Source of the DNA: Aristolochia californica
Taxonomy: Eukaryota > Streptophyta > Magnoliopsida > Piperales > Aristolochiaceae
DNA length: 64,000 nt
Direction of reading: 5' to 3'
Assembly (NCBI GenBank): GCA_029961685.1
Contig: JARWKL010000006.1
Location: forward strand, 11,662,748-11,726,747
The notes beneath the pieces were generated by a model. That model ran no database searches and was not told the origin of the DNA. It worked only from the letters and a program-made list of their open reading frames with translations. The stretch's first letter is position 1. Each line of letters starts with the position of its first letter. The position numbers and the translations under genes are program-made. Below, piece after piece: positions 47,209-57,618 of the stretch.

Positions 47209-48883
47209 ATGTGTCAGAGTCTTGCTTACGACTATAAACTTAGCACATTGTGGGCAATCCCCACATTTCTATCCCTTTGTACATTACAGTTTTATTTTTA
47301 TTTTATTTTTTTTGGTTTATTCATACTCTCTTGCCGGCTGAGAGCATAAATGGTTCCAGTAGTCGATGACCAGACTTTTGGTCCCTAGTTTGAGAGGTCT
47401 GTACTCAAACAACCGCTCTGGGATTGACCAGTTCGATCTTGAAGTATTGAATGAAAACCTTATGGTGAGTAACTTAAGGACTTGTGTTCAGCGCGTGATT
47501 CCTGCTGCCTTCAGTGGCCAGTCACACGGAGATTTCTTCAAAGTGTGATGTGGGATAGCGGTTTCATCTACGGATGATTACCTACGGGTACGGCTGATAC
47601 GAGTAAACCTTCTTCGAGGGAGACTATGTATCATTCCTGGGGGTCTTTATTATTCTTTTTTTTTTAGTCGTTATAGTGTTTTAACTTTTCCCCATTGAGG
47701 ACAATGTCAGGTTTAGGTTTGGGGGGGGGGGGAAACGACTCTTTTATGTCTTAGCAATAATTTTCTTTTGATTTCTGTTACCGGTTTTCAAATTACTCCT
47801 CTTAGTATGTGGTTAACATTAGTAGAGTTAAAATAAGTTGTTCAAATGTGTTTCAAAAATTTTCGTAAATTTGTGTAGTATATGCCTATTAGAATTCTAA
47901 TATCATTTGTTGTGATTCATGAGAATTCAGTGGGATAACTTACTATTGCATTAGACTTGGAACTTAGTTGCAAAAGAGAACATGTAAATCTAGTGTTGAT
48001 CTATGTTAGTCTGAATAGTCCTGTATGCCTGTTTGAACTCAATCTTTTTTATACCTCAGTGAAATTCCTTGTGTAATGTATGAATGCGAAGGGAAATACT
48101 CTTGCTTGCAAAAGACAGATAACTTCAGAAACAGCTTGGGCAAACCCAGGGACATGCACCAGAACAGTTGGTTACTTAAACATAAGTGCATGTGCAGTGA
48201 AGACGAATACAAAATGGTGGTAATACCAAAAGTATTCAGTGAAACAAAAATTACGCTGGTAATAGCAAAAGTGCGCTGGTAATAGTGTAAAATGGTTTTC
48301 AATCTGGAAGCAATGAGTTTCTTAACTTTGAAGATGAATTGTAATTTGAAAGAAGTTGCAAGTCAATATTTAAATGGGTATATTTCTTCTGTGAGATTGT
48401 CAGACAACAAGCTTACTCTACTATTTTTTCTTAATTGTGATGTGACTAGGATTTTATTGTTATTTGTTGCCTCTTTGTTCTGTTGAAGTAATAGCTTATG
48501 GGTCACATTGGTTCAAGTGGAGTAACAATGAGTGTATTTGGATTGATAATAGGCTACATTTTACACAGGTTTTAATATTTCGCAAGATCTCATATGAATT
48601 TCAGATATTTTACGATACTAAGTATTAGTCATATGCTAATGAGGAGTAAATTTTCTTCAGTTTTTCTTTTTATATTATTGATTTAGATGAATTTTGTGGG
48701 TAAATTCCATGCAAACCCTCACGAGACATAACTCGTCCACTACTATAGAGTAGGGGTTTAACGGCTTGTTGCATGCGCTAAATGCAATCGTGCTCCCTAC
48801 GAAAGTGGCATTTTGTTTTCCTAGGCTTAATTTTGGTTCGGTTGTTGTTTTGCTAGGGACTAGCAAAGATTTAGGTTTGGGGG
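47209..48883 (+). other. Non-coding spacer between integrase and 3' LTR of E2
   Basis: In Athila elements this position can hold an env-like frame; here only short frames (under 70 codons) occur, none recognisable, so no env-like gene is supported. The stretch begins with a T-rich tract, then has CCATTGAGGACAATGTCAGG followed by TTTAGGTTT and a run of twelve G (47,721-47,732). The same GATTTAGGTTTGGGGG-type motif returns at about 48,868-48,883, directly before the LTR. Confidence 0.7.
48869..48883 (+). other. Polypurine-type tract before the E2 3' LTR
   Basis: GGTTTGGGGG stands immediately before TGTGATAG, the first bases of the LTR. G-rich, T-interrupted tracts of this kind are usual at this place in Athila and related elements. 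Confidence 0.6.
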
Positions 48884-49208
48884 TGTGATAGATGCCATAT
48901 TCTGACATGAGAACTAGGTTAATTATAATAGAATAACCTTTATAATTGTGTTATAGGTGGTTACTTATTGGTTTTCAAATGAAATGAGCATTTATTGAAT
49001 TTGGCATTAATCACTGTCGATATTGCATATTTCTCCCTCCTGAATTATATTTCATTATTTTTTTAGTCTTATTTCTTCCTAAAATGCTTTTTATAGATTC
49101 AATTATGGAATTTCAGGAGAATTTGGGTGGAGAAGAAGATATTTACCAAAATGCCCTTAGTGAAATGGAGGTAATTTCTAGGGCAAATCGTTTTAAAAGA
49201 AGAAAAAT

Positions 49209-49221
49209 CATATTTAAAGGG
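49209..49221 (+). promoter_or_regulatory. TATA box of the Athila-like LTR
   Basis: CATATTTAAAGGG stands at the border between AT-rich U3 and the GC-rich leader. A start near 49,245 would place the GC-rich part and the direct repeats in R/U5. Confidence 0.55.
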
Positions 49222-49931
49222 GGAGGCGTCGAACGAGAGAGGGGGAGGAGCGTGAAAGGAAAAGAGAGAGTATTGAAAAACAGAGGAGCACCGTCGACCG
49301 AAACAGGGGAGGATCCGAGAGGAGTTTCCCACCGCTGTTCGCTGGGCCACCGTCGTCCACCACCATCCGGCAACCGAGAACAGACCCGAGGAGAGCTCGA
49401 GAGAGTCTCCGTCGCGGCGAGTTCGACGCTGCCATTCTTTGCTCGCCAGGCTGGGAGGGGATCTGAGAGGGCTTCTCCGGTGCCACTTCTTCTTTCCGAC
49501 CATCCTCCGGCGTCGTTTACATATTCCGACCAGTCCCGGAGCCATTCCGACTCCAACCGAGACTCGAGAGAGCCGGTTAGAGAACGTCAGCTCTGTTTCG
49601 CTCTTCGCCAGATGTTACCTCCGTCCGTCGGCTTCTAACCGTTGTCGCCGGCATCGTCTCTACCTCCGGCCACTCACTATTGCTACCCAACGCCACCAAT
49701 TTCCGGAAATTGCAGCACCCGTGAGAACGAGTTGCTGCCCGAGCGAGAGGAGGAAGAAGGGGAGTAATTCATCATTATTGAATTTAATTTTTCATATGGT
49801 TTGAACTTAGGTTTTGAATGTTAATTGAATCTGATTTGATAATTAAGGTTTATTTAAGATTTGTTTTCTTGATATTTGATTAAATTAGTTAATTAGGGTA
49901 AGATTATAATTGAGGTTAGATTTTGGTATTT

Positions 49932-50225
49932 TAATCCGATTTCTGTCTTTAACTCTAGGCGCCCGAGATGGGCTAGACGCAAGGATTGAGAATTCGGATT
50001 CGTGGTTACGTGGCGCTCGAGAGAGGCACAAATCACGGTATAATCCAAAGTTGATAATTTTAGCATCATCACAATAGGAAATTAATTCTCTGCATTCTAT
50101 TGTAATCCAATCTTTGTCATTAACTCTAGGCGCCCGAGAGGGGCTAGACGCAAGGATTGAGAATCCGGATTCGTGGTTACGTGGCGCTCGAGAGAGGCAC
50201 AAATCACGGTAAAATCCAGAGTTGA
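49932..50225 (+). repeat. Two direct repeats (171-bp period) in the Athila-like LTR
   Basis: About 122 bp starting with AATCC(G/A)AT and running through AACTCTAGGCGCCCGAGA to ATCCA(A/G)AGTTGA occurs at about 49,932-50,054 and again at about 50,103-50,225, with only about a dozen differences. Each copy holds two related GC-rich motifs, GGCGCCCGAGA and GGCGCTCGAGAG, plus GGTTACGTGG. Confidence 0.88.
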
Positions 50226-50449
50226 CGTTTCCTGTTGTGCAAGTAGTTAACTAAATTATTGCTTGATAATTTAGGATATAATTAGTATTTAGTTCATATT
50301 AATTCATCATATTTGGTTAGGCTAGTTGACTGAAGAATACACAAAATTCAATCCTCCCTGTGGATATGACCCTCGCTTACTGCTAGATTACATGAACGAT
50401 TCGTACGCTTGCGAGGTATAAAAGTCGATGTAACTAAAATTCTACATCA

Positions 50450-52314
50450 CACGTTCACTTGAGAATTTAATGAGCGTTTGTTATTCTCTTTAAAAGGTTT
50501 GGATCCATAGGTCATTTGCATCTTTAACATGTTCCATGCCTGCATATCCTTTTTTAAAACATGTGTAGAAATCACTTTCTTATAATATTCCAAGCTATTA
50601 GGGTTGAACTACAGGAATTTCCCAAACTTGGATAAGAAAAATTTTGTGTTCATTGGTGGTGTCAGAATAAATTTTCTTTACTTACATTTTTTTATTGTTT
50701 TAAACTTTTTTGATACATAAACTCTACAATTTTCATTTTGTTGCAGCTATTTGCGATTTCATCTTATTTCTTATATATGAGATGAAGGGGGAGTGGAAAC
50801 TCAAGTTTTGATTTAACAAAAAAGTATATCTCTATCATGGAAATGCCCAATGCACAAATGTAGAGGTAGATAATTCAAAAAAGTGTCTGTAATTTATTGG
50901 TCTTGTAAACTCATTTTATTTATTATATATTTGGTTTTACAATCGTCGGGAAAAGGGGGAGACGGGGGATTTTTAAACAGAGTGTTGACACCCAATCCAT
51001 AAGTCATTTCTTTCGAAAATATAGCCCGTTATATAGGATAAATTTCATTACAATCATCTATGATGGTTAGGTCAGCTTTCTGTCACTTGGCAAAATAATG
51101 GCTTGTTTGACTTGGGTAAATATCCCACCACACGTTCACTTGAGAATTTAATGAGCGTTTGTTATTCTCTTTAAAAGGTTTGGATCCATACGTCATTTGC
51201 ATCCTTAACATGTTTCAAGCTTTCATATACATTTTTAAAACATGTGTAGAAATTTCTTTCTTATAAAATTCCAAGCTATTAGGGTTGAACTAGCTAAATT
51301 TCCCAAACTTGAATAACCAAACTTTTGGGTTCATTTGTGGTGTGTGAATAAATTTTTCTCACTTTCATTTGTTATTGTTTTAAACATTTTTGATACATAA
51401 ACTCTACAATTTTATTTTATTTTTATATATTTCCATTTTCTTCTCTTTTCTTGTTTACGAGATTAAAGGGGGACTGGAAACTCAAGTTTTGATATTAGAA
51501 AAAAGTATACATCTAAATTGGAAATGCACAATGCACGAATGTAGAGGGAGATAGTTCCAAAAAGTGTTTGTAAATTTTATGGATTTTAAACTCTTTTTAG
51601 TTTTTATATATTAGGTTTTGCAATCGTCGGGAAAAGGGGGAGGCGGGGGATTTTTAAACTAAGTGTTGACTCCCAATCCACAGGTCATTTCTTACAAAAA
51701 TATAGACCGTTACGCATGATAAATCTCTTTACAATCATCTATGATTGTTTGGTCACCTCTTTGCTAGTGGACAAAATAATGGCTTGTTTGACTCGTGTAA
51801 CTATCCCACCGCACGTTCACTTGAGAATTTAATAAGCGTTTGTTATTCTCTTTAAAAGGTTTGGATCCATAGGTCATTTGCTTCTTTGACATGTTTCAAG
51901 CATTCATCTCTATTTTTAAAACATGTGTAGAAATCTCTTTCTTATAAAGTTCCAAGCTATTAGGGGGTTGAACTAGTGGAATTTCCCAAACTTGGATAAC
52001 AAAACTCTTGTGTTCATTTGTGGTGTGTGAATAAATTTTCTTTACTTACATTTGTTATTGTTTTAAACTTTTTCCATACACAAAGTCTTAAATTTTCATT
52101 TTTTTTATCTATTTGCATTTTCATCTCTTTTCTTGTTTACAAGATGAAGGGGAAGTGGAAACTCAAGTTTTGATTTAAGAAAAAAGTATACATCTAAAAT
52201 TGAAATGCACAATGCACAAATGTAGAGGAAGATAATTCTAAAAAGTGTCTGTAATTTTTAGGGATTGAAAATACTTTTTTGTTTTTATATATTTGGTTTT
52301 GCAATCGTCGGGAA
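50450..52314. repeat. Satellite, about 2.8 monomers between E2 and E3
   Basis: Starts abruptly inside a monomer at CACGTTCACTTGAG, with BamHI-type marks near 50,511, 51,182 and 51,864. The monomers have the long G-rich core. It is cut at CAATCGTCGGGAA by the E3 LTR. No gene is present. Confidence 0.93.
52310..52314. repeat. Target-site duplication GGGAA, left of E3
   Basis: The right partner at 58,005-58,009 reads AGGAA, one mismatch. The satellite's usual TCGGGAAAAGG passage continues across the element in phase, which supports a clean insertion. Confidence 0.75.
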
Positions 52315-52702
52315 TGTAAAATTTAGGATCTCATGAAAGGAACTTTACATCAACAAGAAAGAAGAAGAAGAAGAGAGAAGTAGAAGAGAAGAAGAAAGAC
52401 GTAGAAGGAGAGAGTTTGGATTAATGGAGAAGAGGTTTGCATCAAAATGAAAATAAGGGCTGGACGAATTTGTGGAAAGAGAGGAGAGTGCTTCAATGCT
52501 CTACCTCTTAGTCAATGCCTTTATTTATAGTTTTTACAATGCCCTTATGGCTACAACTAGATGAAATAAATAACATAAAATGAACACATATTTACACCTC
52601 TATGCCATCTTTAAGTGAAGTATCATAATTCACACATATGCCACTCCTTTGATGTGTGAGTTTCTTGCCTTGAGCTTGTGGGCTTGAGCCTATCTTCCAA
52701 CA
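52315..52702 (-). repeat. 3' LTR of E3
   Basis: On the plus strand it runs from TGTAAAATTTAGG to CTTCCAACA (TG...CA both ways). It includes a GAAGAAGAAGAAGAG-type purine microsatellite near 52,358 and a TATA box on the minus strand at 52,518-52,530. Confidence 0.93.
52518..52530 (-). promoter_or_regulatory. TATA box in E3 3' LTR
   Basis: CTATAAATAAAGG on the minus strand, the same as in the 5' LTR at 57,822-57,834. Confidence 0.6.
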
Positions 52703-52716
52703 CTCCCCCTCAAGCT
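52703..52716 (-). other. Polypurine tract of E3
   Basis: On the minus strand the sequence CTTGAGGGGGAG abuts the LTR start TGTTGGAAGA, the usual purine tract of plant copia elements. Confidence 0.85.
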
Positions 52717-54125
52717 GGAGGAGAAAATACATCATAAATACTCAGCTTGCCAAAAATAGACGATAGGATTTTAGATGTAACGGGTTTAGTGAGAATATCA
52801 GCTGCTTGCTCTTGAGATGACACATGTTTGAGAGAGATTATTCCTGCTTGAAAATTTTTTTGTATAAAATGACATTCCACCTCAATATGTTTAGTTTTTT
52901 CATGAAAAACTGGATTTGAAGTGATATGAATGGCTGCTTGATTATCACAATGCAGACCCATTGACCCTTTTTAATAAAAACCGAGTTCGGTAAGAAGGGT
53001 TCTCACCCATAAAAGTTCACTAACAGCATGGGACATAGCTCTGTATTCTACTACAGTGCTAAATCTTGCAACAACATTTCCTCCAACCAGAGTACAATAT
53101 CCTAAGGTAGATTTTCTATCATCAGGAGATCCAGCCCAATCTGCATCTGAGAAGCCTTCTATGTTGAAGTGCCCATGTTTTTTATACAGCAATCCTCTTC
53201 CTGGAGCACCTTTTAGATAACATAATATTCTCTCTAAAGCCTGCCAGTGGGCAATTTGTGGTTTGTGCATGAATTGACTCACCACACTTACAACATATGA
53301 TATGTCTAGCCTAGTTACCGTGAGATAAATCAGTTTTCCCATGAGTCTTTGATATTTGCCCATATACGTATCTTCTTCATTTGTGGCACATAATTTTACA
53401 TTTGTATCCATAGGTGTGCCTGCTGGTCTACAACCCTTCATTCCTGTTTCTTCAAGGAGATCCAAGATATATTTCCTTTGAGAGAATATTATCCCATGTG
53501 TGGATTGAAGAACTTCTATACCCAAAAAATATTTAAGCATACCAAGGTCTTTAGTCTTGAATTCCTGACATATCATCTGCTTCACCTCTTGTATGATCAA
53601 AGCATCATCACCAGTTAAGATAATATCATCCACATATAAGGCCAATAATATTTTCCCTTTGACCGTATCTTTATAATATACGGAATGAGCAACTAAGCAC
53701 CGATGAAAACCAAACCGTAGGAGTGTTTGAAAAAAGTTATCAAACCAAGCCCGAGGGGACTACTTAAGCCCATATAAACAGTTTTTTAACCAGCATATTG
53801 ACTTCCCCTCAACCACATAACCTGGTGGTTGAACCATATAAATTTTTTCACTTATATCACCATTTAAAAAAGCATTTTTAACGTCCAACTGATAGACGGG
53901 CCATGAGGAGTTAGCAGCAATAGATAAGATCATGTGTACCGAATTCAATTTTGCAACATGAGAGAAGGTCTCCTCATAATCTATCCCATAGCACTGTGTA
54001 TAGCCCTTAGCAACAAGTCAAGCTTTAAGACGAGCAACCGATCCATCCAGATTATGTTTCACCAAAAAAACCCATCGACAACCAACCGGTCTTTTACCAT
54101 TCGGGAGTGATGTTAAGGACCAGGT
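52710..54125 (-). pseudogene. E3 reverse transcriptase-RNase H, disrupted
   Basis: Reading right to left: the RT start (GKRPVGCRWVF, near 54,080), LDVKNAFLNGDISEKIYMVQ at about 53,885, LYGLK followed at once by a TAG (53,760), then SPRAWFDNFF and the catalytic YVDDIILTGDD at about 53,630. RNase H shows FSDADWAGSPDDRKS (Asp167 of the frame starting at 53,645) and VVEYRAMS (Glu200). Between GGN and VVAR the segment that relatives fill with a W-x-S-K-K-Q type motif is missing, about ten codons with the frame kept (near 53,075). A single TAA (52,971) precedes [25 protein letters not shown] and ADILTKP, the RNase H tail. Stops also occur upstream. Confidence 0.9.
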
Positions 54126-54841
54126 TTAGTTGTTGTATAAGGCATGCATTTCTTCATCCATAGCCGCCTTCCATCCTGGATGCCTCAAGGCCTCCTCATA
54201 TGACTGTGGAACGGAAGTAGAAGAAAGAGATGCAAGAAATTAAAAACACTCGGAAGACAAGCGATGGTGAGACATAAAAATTGAGATAGGATGCGAAGTA
54301 GTACAAGAACGACGTTCCTTTCTTAAAGCAATAGGACGAGTATCAAATTCAGGCCCATAGATAGGAGGAGAAGGACTAACCTCTGGTGGATCCGACAAAT
54401 CCAAAGGTTAAGGTACGGCCGGTGCATCAGGGATGGGTCCACTTCAAGATTGAACGGCACAAGTGGTCAAGGAGTAGTAGAAGGACAAGTCCATTCTGGA
54501 GGAGCATCATGGGAGGAGTAGAAGGAGGTGTCCTCAAAGAAAGTTACATCCCTAGAGAAGAGGATCCTTCAAAGGATAGGATTGTAACAAACATAACCTT
54601 TCTAGGTGCGAGAATACCCCAAAAAAATGCACCTCATAGACCGAGGATCAAGTTTATTTTTATGTGGGGATGTAATATGAACAAAACACGTACACCCAAA
54701 CATTTTCAAAGGAAGAGAGAAAGGATCTTCACCATTAAATAACACAGAGTAAGGAGTTTTATGATGAAGGACTAATGAACGTAACCTATTAATAAGAAAG
54801 CATGTCGTAAGTATAGCATGAGGCCAATAGAAATAGGGTAC
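54126..54841 (-). pseudogene. E3 integrase C-terminal part and linker to RT, degraded
   Basis: Minus-strand translation gives pieces of the usual copia segment after the integrase core: FGCTCFVHITSPHKNKLDPR then CIFLGYS and YNPI, followed by SRDVTFFEDTSF (about 54,720-54,530), then a Pro/Ser-rich linker and ALRHP/LEASRMEG-like sequence leading to RT (near 54,180). Frames change and stops are frequent. The 118-codon plus-strand frame over this stretch is an antisense shadow. Confidence 0.7.
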
Positions 54842-55580
54842 CTACATGGAGTAGAGGAGGCCCCGAGAAACTTCAAGAAGATGATGATTCTTCCTTTCTG
54901 CAACACCATTTTGTTGAGGAATATAGGCATATGATGTTTGATGAATAAGCCCATTACACTCACAAAATAATTTGAATTCATGAGACATGTATTCCTTAGC
55001 ATTATTAGATCTAAGGGTTTGAATTTTCTTCCCAAATTGTGTCAAGACCATAGCATGAAAATTTTTAAACAATGGAAGAATTTCTGAACGCTCTTTAAAT
55101 AGATATAACCGAGTCACTCGAGTAAAATTATCAACGAAAATGACAAAATATTTAACTTGGGAAATATTTGAGACACATAAAGGGCCCCATACATCAGAAT
55201 GTATTAGCTCAAAAGGAGTAGTACCTGTAGTTGTAAGACGAGGAGAATATGTATTTCTAATATGCTTACTTATTTGACAAACCTCACAACTGAAATTAGA
55301 AAGTTCTTTAAAAGACGGAAGCAAAGAACGAAGTGAAGAGGTAGACGGATGACCAAGTCGGTTGTGCCAAAGTTGGGCCTCAGATGTAGTAGATGATAAT
55401 GCAGCTAATGGTGGAAGAGTGAAGTAGAACAAACCCTCCTTTTCATGGCCACCACCAATCACCCGCTTCATAGTGAGATACTGAAAGACACAAGAAGACG
55501 GTGAGAAGGTGATAGAGCAATTTAATTGTTTGGTTAATTGACTAACCGAGAGAAAATTTAAAGGAAATTGAGGAACAAAA
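54842..55580 (-). pseudogene. E3 integrase core, first part open, catalytic Asp lost
   Basis: Part of a 330-codon open frame (55,834-54,842). GAG-pre-integrase motif and zinc site: LWHNRLGHPSTSSLRSLLP (155-173) with CEVC (183-186). Catalytic core: Asp214 in HSDVWGP; the second Asp is Asn277 (TLRSNNAKEY, where relatives read S-D-N); Glu313 in QQNGVAERKN. The spacing from residue 277 to 313 is the canonical 35. The Asp-to-Asn change alone would remove strand transfer. The frame ends at a stop soon after SRGLLYSM. Confidence 0.9.
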
Positions 55581-55834
55581 AAAACATCTTGAAGGGGAAT
55601 AGATGAGTTAAGAGAGGAGGAACCTTTGCCAAGGACCTTGGTTTGGGTACCAAATTTTTTTAAGATAACATGGAGATAAGGATTGCAACAAGTATTTGTT
55701 ACTTGATAGATGTTCGGAGGCCCCGCAGTCGATGATCCAAGAGGAAGAGGAAGAAGATGAAGAAATAATACCTGAGGCAATAGTAGTGGCAGCAGTAGAT
55801 GTGAGGGAATAGATGATTCCATGAGGGACTTCAT
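55580..55834 (-). pseudogene. E3 protease, frameshifted
   Basis: In a different minus-strand frame from the integrase the passage SWIIDCGASEHLSSNKY is readable, with the catalytic loop D-C-G at 55,730-55,722 (family norm D-S-G). Downstream homology (LQDVFFVPQFPLNFLSVSQL) is in the integrase frame, so one frameshift lies between, near 55,660-55,720. The protease active site and its surroundings are thus in separate frames. Confidence 0.78.
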
Positions 55835-55837
55835 TTG

Positions 55838-56772
55838 CTAAAATGCAGCATAGTCTTCAGCAGTAATAGTCACATTGCTAGACGATGATTTAGCCTTATC
55901 TTCATTTTTCTCAATGCTAACAGAGATTGGGTTAGCCGTGGCCCAATCAGGCTTGCCATGAAGTTTCCAGCATGTTGCCACAAGGTGGTTCTGACCGCCA
56001 CAGTAAGTGAAAAGTTGAGGTTCAGCACGGGAAGAATTCAGAAATGTTCTACCACCTTTATTTTCAGCCCTCTCATATTTCTCCCCTGTCCTCGGTGTGA
56101 AGAAGATGTACACTGATTGTCGGAGAACATCGCCGATGGATCATCAATAGGAGGAGGGGATGGATCCGATATCCGAAGTAATGTAGCACTAATGTCATCG
56201 AAGGATGGAAGAATGGAAGAACTTAGAAGCTAAGTTTTGGCCACCTCAAGGTATGGTTTAATTTTTGATAAGAAAATGGTTGTTGCCACGGCTTCTCTTT
56301 GTCGTTCTTGAATGGCAATATCAGTGGAGAATGGTTGAGCTAGTTTCCATTCTTGAAGAAGGCCTCAAAATCATGCCAAAAATTCGTGAATATTATCTCC
56401 ATGTTTCGTATGCTGCATATTTTGTAAGACATCATATATTTTTTTGTAATGATGCAGTGCTTGAGTAAAGTTTAGCACAAGTGTTCCATATGTCCTTGGC
56501 GGTTTCCAAGTGGACCACATTGTTGACCACTTATTCTTCCATGCAATTGATGAGCCAACTTATCACCATGTTATCATCCTTCACCCACTTGTGGTAGGAC
56601 ACATCTTCTTCATCAATCAGAGGAGGAAAGTTAATAACGTGGCTGAAGAGGTCACGAGTAATAAGAACCCTCCGGATCGATTGTGACCAGCCCATGTGAT
56701 TGGAGAGACCTCTAAGTGGAATTGTAGTAATAAGAGTATACCACTCTTATTACTGTGGTATCCACTCTCCAT
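55838..56772 (-). pseudogene. gag: E3 gag, disrupted
   Basis: A minus-strand ATG at 56,772 opens MESGYHSNKSG. The conserved gag part (WSQSIRRVLITRD, then YHKWVKDDNMVISWLIN) follows, with a frame change between and a TAA soon after. Capsid remnants (LYSSTASLQKKIYDVLQNMQ) run on to about 56,390 with more stops. The zinc knuckle is in the open frame 56,113-55,838: the pattern CX2CX4HX4C is present except that its first Cys is Phe (F-T-Y-C...H...C-W-K-L-H-G-K-P). RNA binding would be weakened. Confidence 0.83.
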
Positions 56773-57600
56773 GATGAAGCAAGTAAAATGTGGACGTTAA
56801 GGGAAGGGGCCTTCTTCAAAGAATAATTACTCAATGTAATTTGAAGAACCCGTGGACCAAATCAGTCATTAAAAAAGGAAAACAAGAACCAATTTCTTTT
56901 ACGAGGGCAAGCACCAAATTATCAAAAAAATTGTGCCTTTATAAATTGAGAATAACATCCAGCCATCACTCAACTCCCCTTGTATTCATAAGAACAAGGA
57001 GAAGACAGTAGATGCAACCGATTAGACCATAATCCAAACTCCAACACAAAAAGCTCAGAGAAGATTTAACAGTAAATCAAGACACTTGGAAAAAATTTAT
57101 CTTCAGCTCATGGGAGACTTCAACGTAAGAAAAAAATTCAATTATTGAAGTTAAAAAAAGGAACTACAAAGGGTAAATGACTGTTGGAATTTCACCAAAC
57201 ATATAACGGGCATCCAACAACATAACACAAACCCATGAGCAACATTAAGGAGGAGAAGTTACAGTAACATGTGCTGGAATTCTACCACAAATGAGATTGA
57301 TCCAAATTACATAAAGGTAATTGAATTTCACCCATCAATCTTAATAAGACGCAAACAACAAATGATCTTGATCATGCTTGTAATTGATTTACAAGGAGTC
57401 AAGATTATAACATCAATTTAGTCATAAGAATAAATCTTCACAACATATAAAGATTTATCTTGACTTGATGTGATTCAAGAAGTAAAAAAATATTAAAGAT
57501 GAGTAAATAAGAAGAGCATGAACTTATCTCTTCATGACTGAACTCCTTGTACAACTTCTTGAACAAATTTCATAATAACTTCATCAAGAGAGATCCTAAA
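56773..57600 (-). other. E3 leader between primer site and gag
   Basis: About 830 bp with no convincing coding frame. It is A-rich on the plus strand and includes CATCAATTTAGTC-like and ATCAAGAGAGATCC passages. I see no inserted element or host gene. The length is long for a copia leader. Confidence 0.6.
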
Positions 57601-57618
57601 CTCCTTGCTCTGATACCA
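57601..57618 (-). other. Primer-binding site of E3
   Basis: On the minus strand TGGTATCAGAGCAAGGAG follows the 5' LTR directly. Its first 12 bases match the initiator-Met tRNA complement exactly. Confidence 0.92.

Larger units (their letters stand above)
42732..50449 (+). mobile_element. E2: chimeric Ty3/gypsy element (chromovirus 5' part, Athila-like 3' part)
   Basis: The first 1.64 kb (LTR, primer site, gag start) is homologous to E1. From about 44,372 the sequence is an Athila-like RT-RNase H-integrase, a non-coding spacer and an LTR of about 1,566 bp unrelated to the 5' LTR. There is no second copy of either LTR. The flanking satellite is out of phase: about 220 bases past the BamHI mark on the left, but about 61 bases before it on the right, so some 390 bp (or that plus whole monomers) is missing. 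No shared 5-bp duplication is seen (AAACT against CACGT). I infer two insertions fused by a deletion. Confidence 0.85.
48884..50449 (+). repeat. 3' LTR of E2, Athila-like
   Basis: Begins TGTGATAGATGCC after the G tract and ends TAAAATTCTACATCA, after which satellite resumes at CACGTTCACTTGAG. The terminal passage (CCTCCCTGTGGATATGACCC, then TCGTACGCTTGCGAGG) is typical of the 3' ends of Athila/Tat-group LTRs as I know them. It has an AT-rich U3, a TATA-like element at 49,211, a strikingly GC-rich leader (about 49,220-49,760) and two direct repeats (49,932-50,225). No 5' partner exists in the window. Long frames on both strands in the GC-rich part overlap one another and resemble nothing; I do not call them genes. 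Confidence 0.82.

Noticed and set aside
47209..48883. Env-like gene after the Athila integrase
   Set aside because: The position is right for an env-like frame, but only short frames without signal peptide or membrane pattern are present.
49084..49638. 184-codon plus-strand frame and 90-148-codon minus-strand frames as host genes
   Set aside because: They lie inside the Athila-like LTR, overlap on both strands, have low-complexity Arg/Ser/Pro composition and match nothing recognisable.
54386..54742. 118-codon plus-strand frame
   Set aside because: It is antisense to the degraded E3 integrase tail, whose copia motifs are readable on the minus strand.
56773..57600. Captured host gene in the long E3 leader
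   Set aside because: No frame longer than about 70 codons, no splice-like structure and no recognisable domain.
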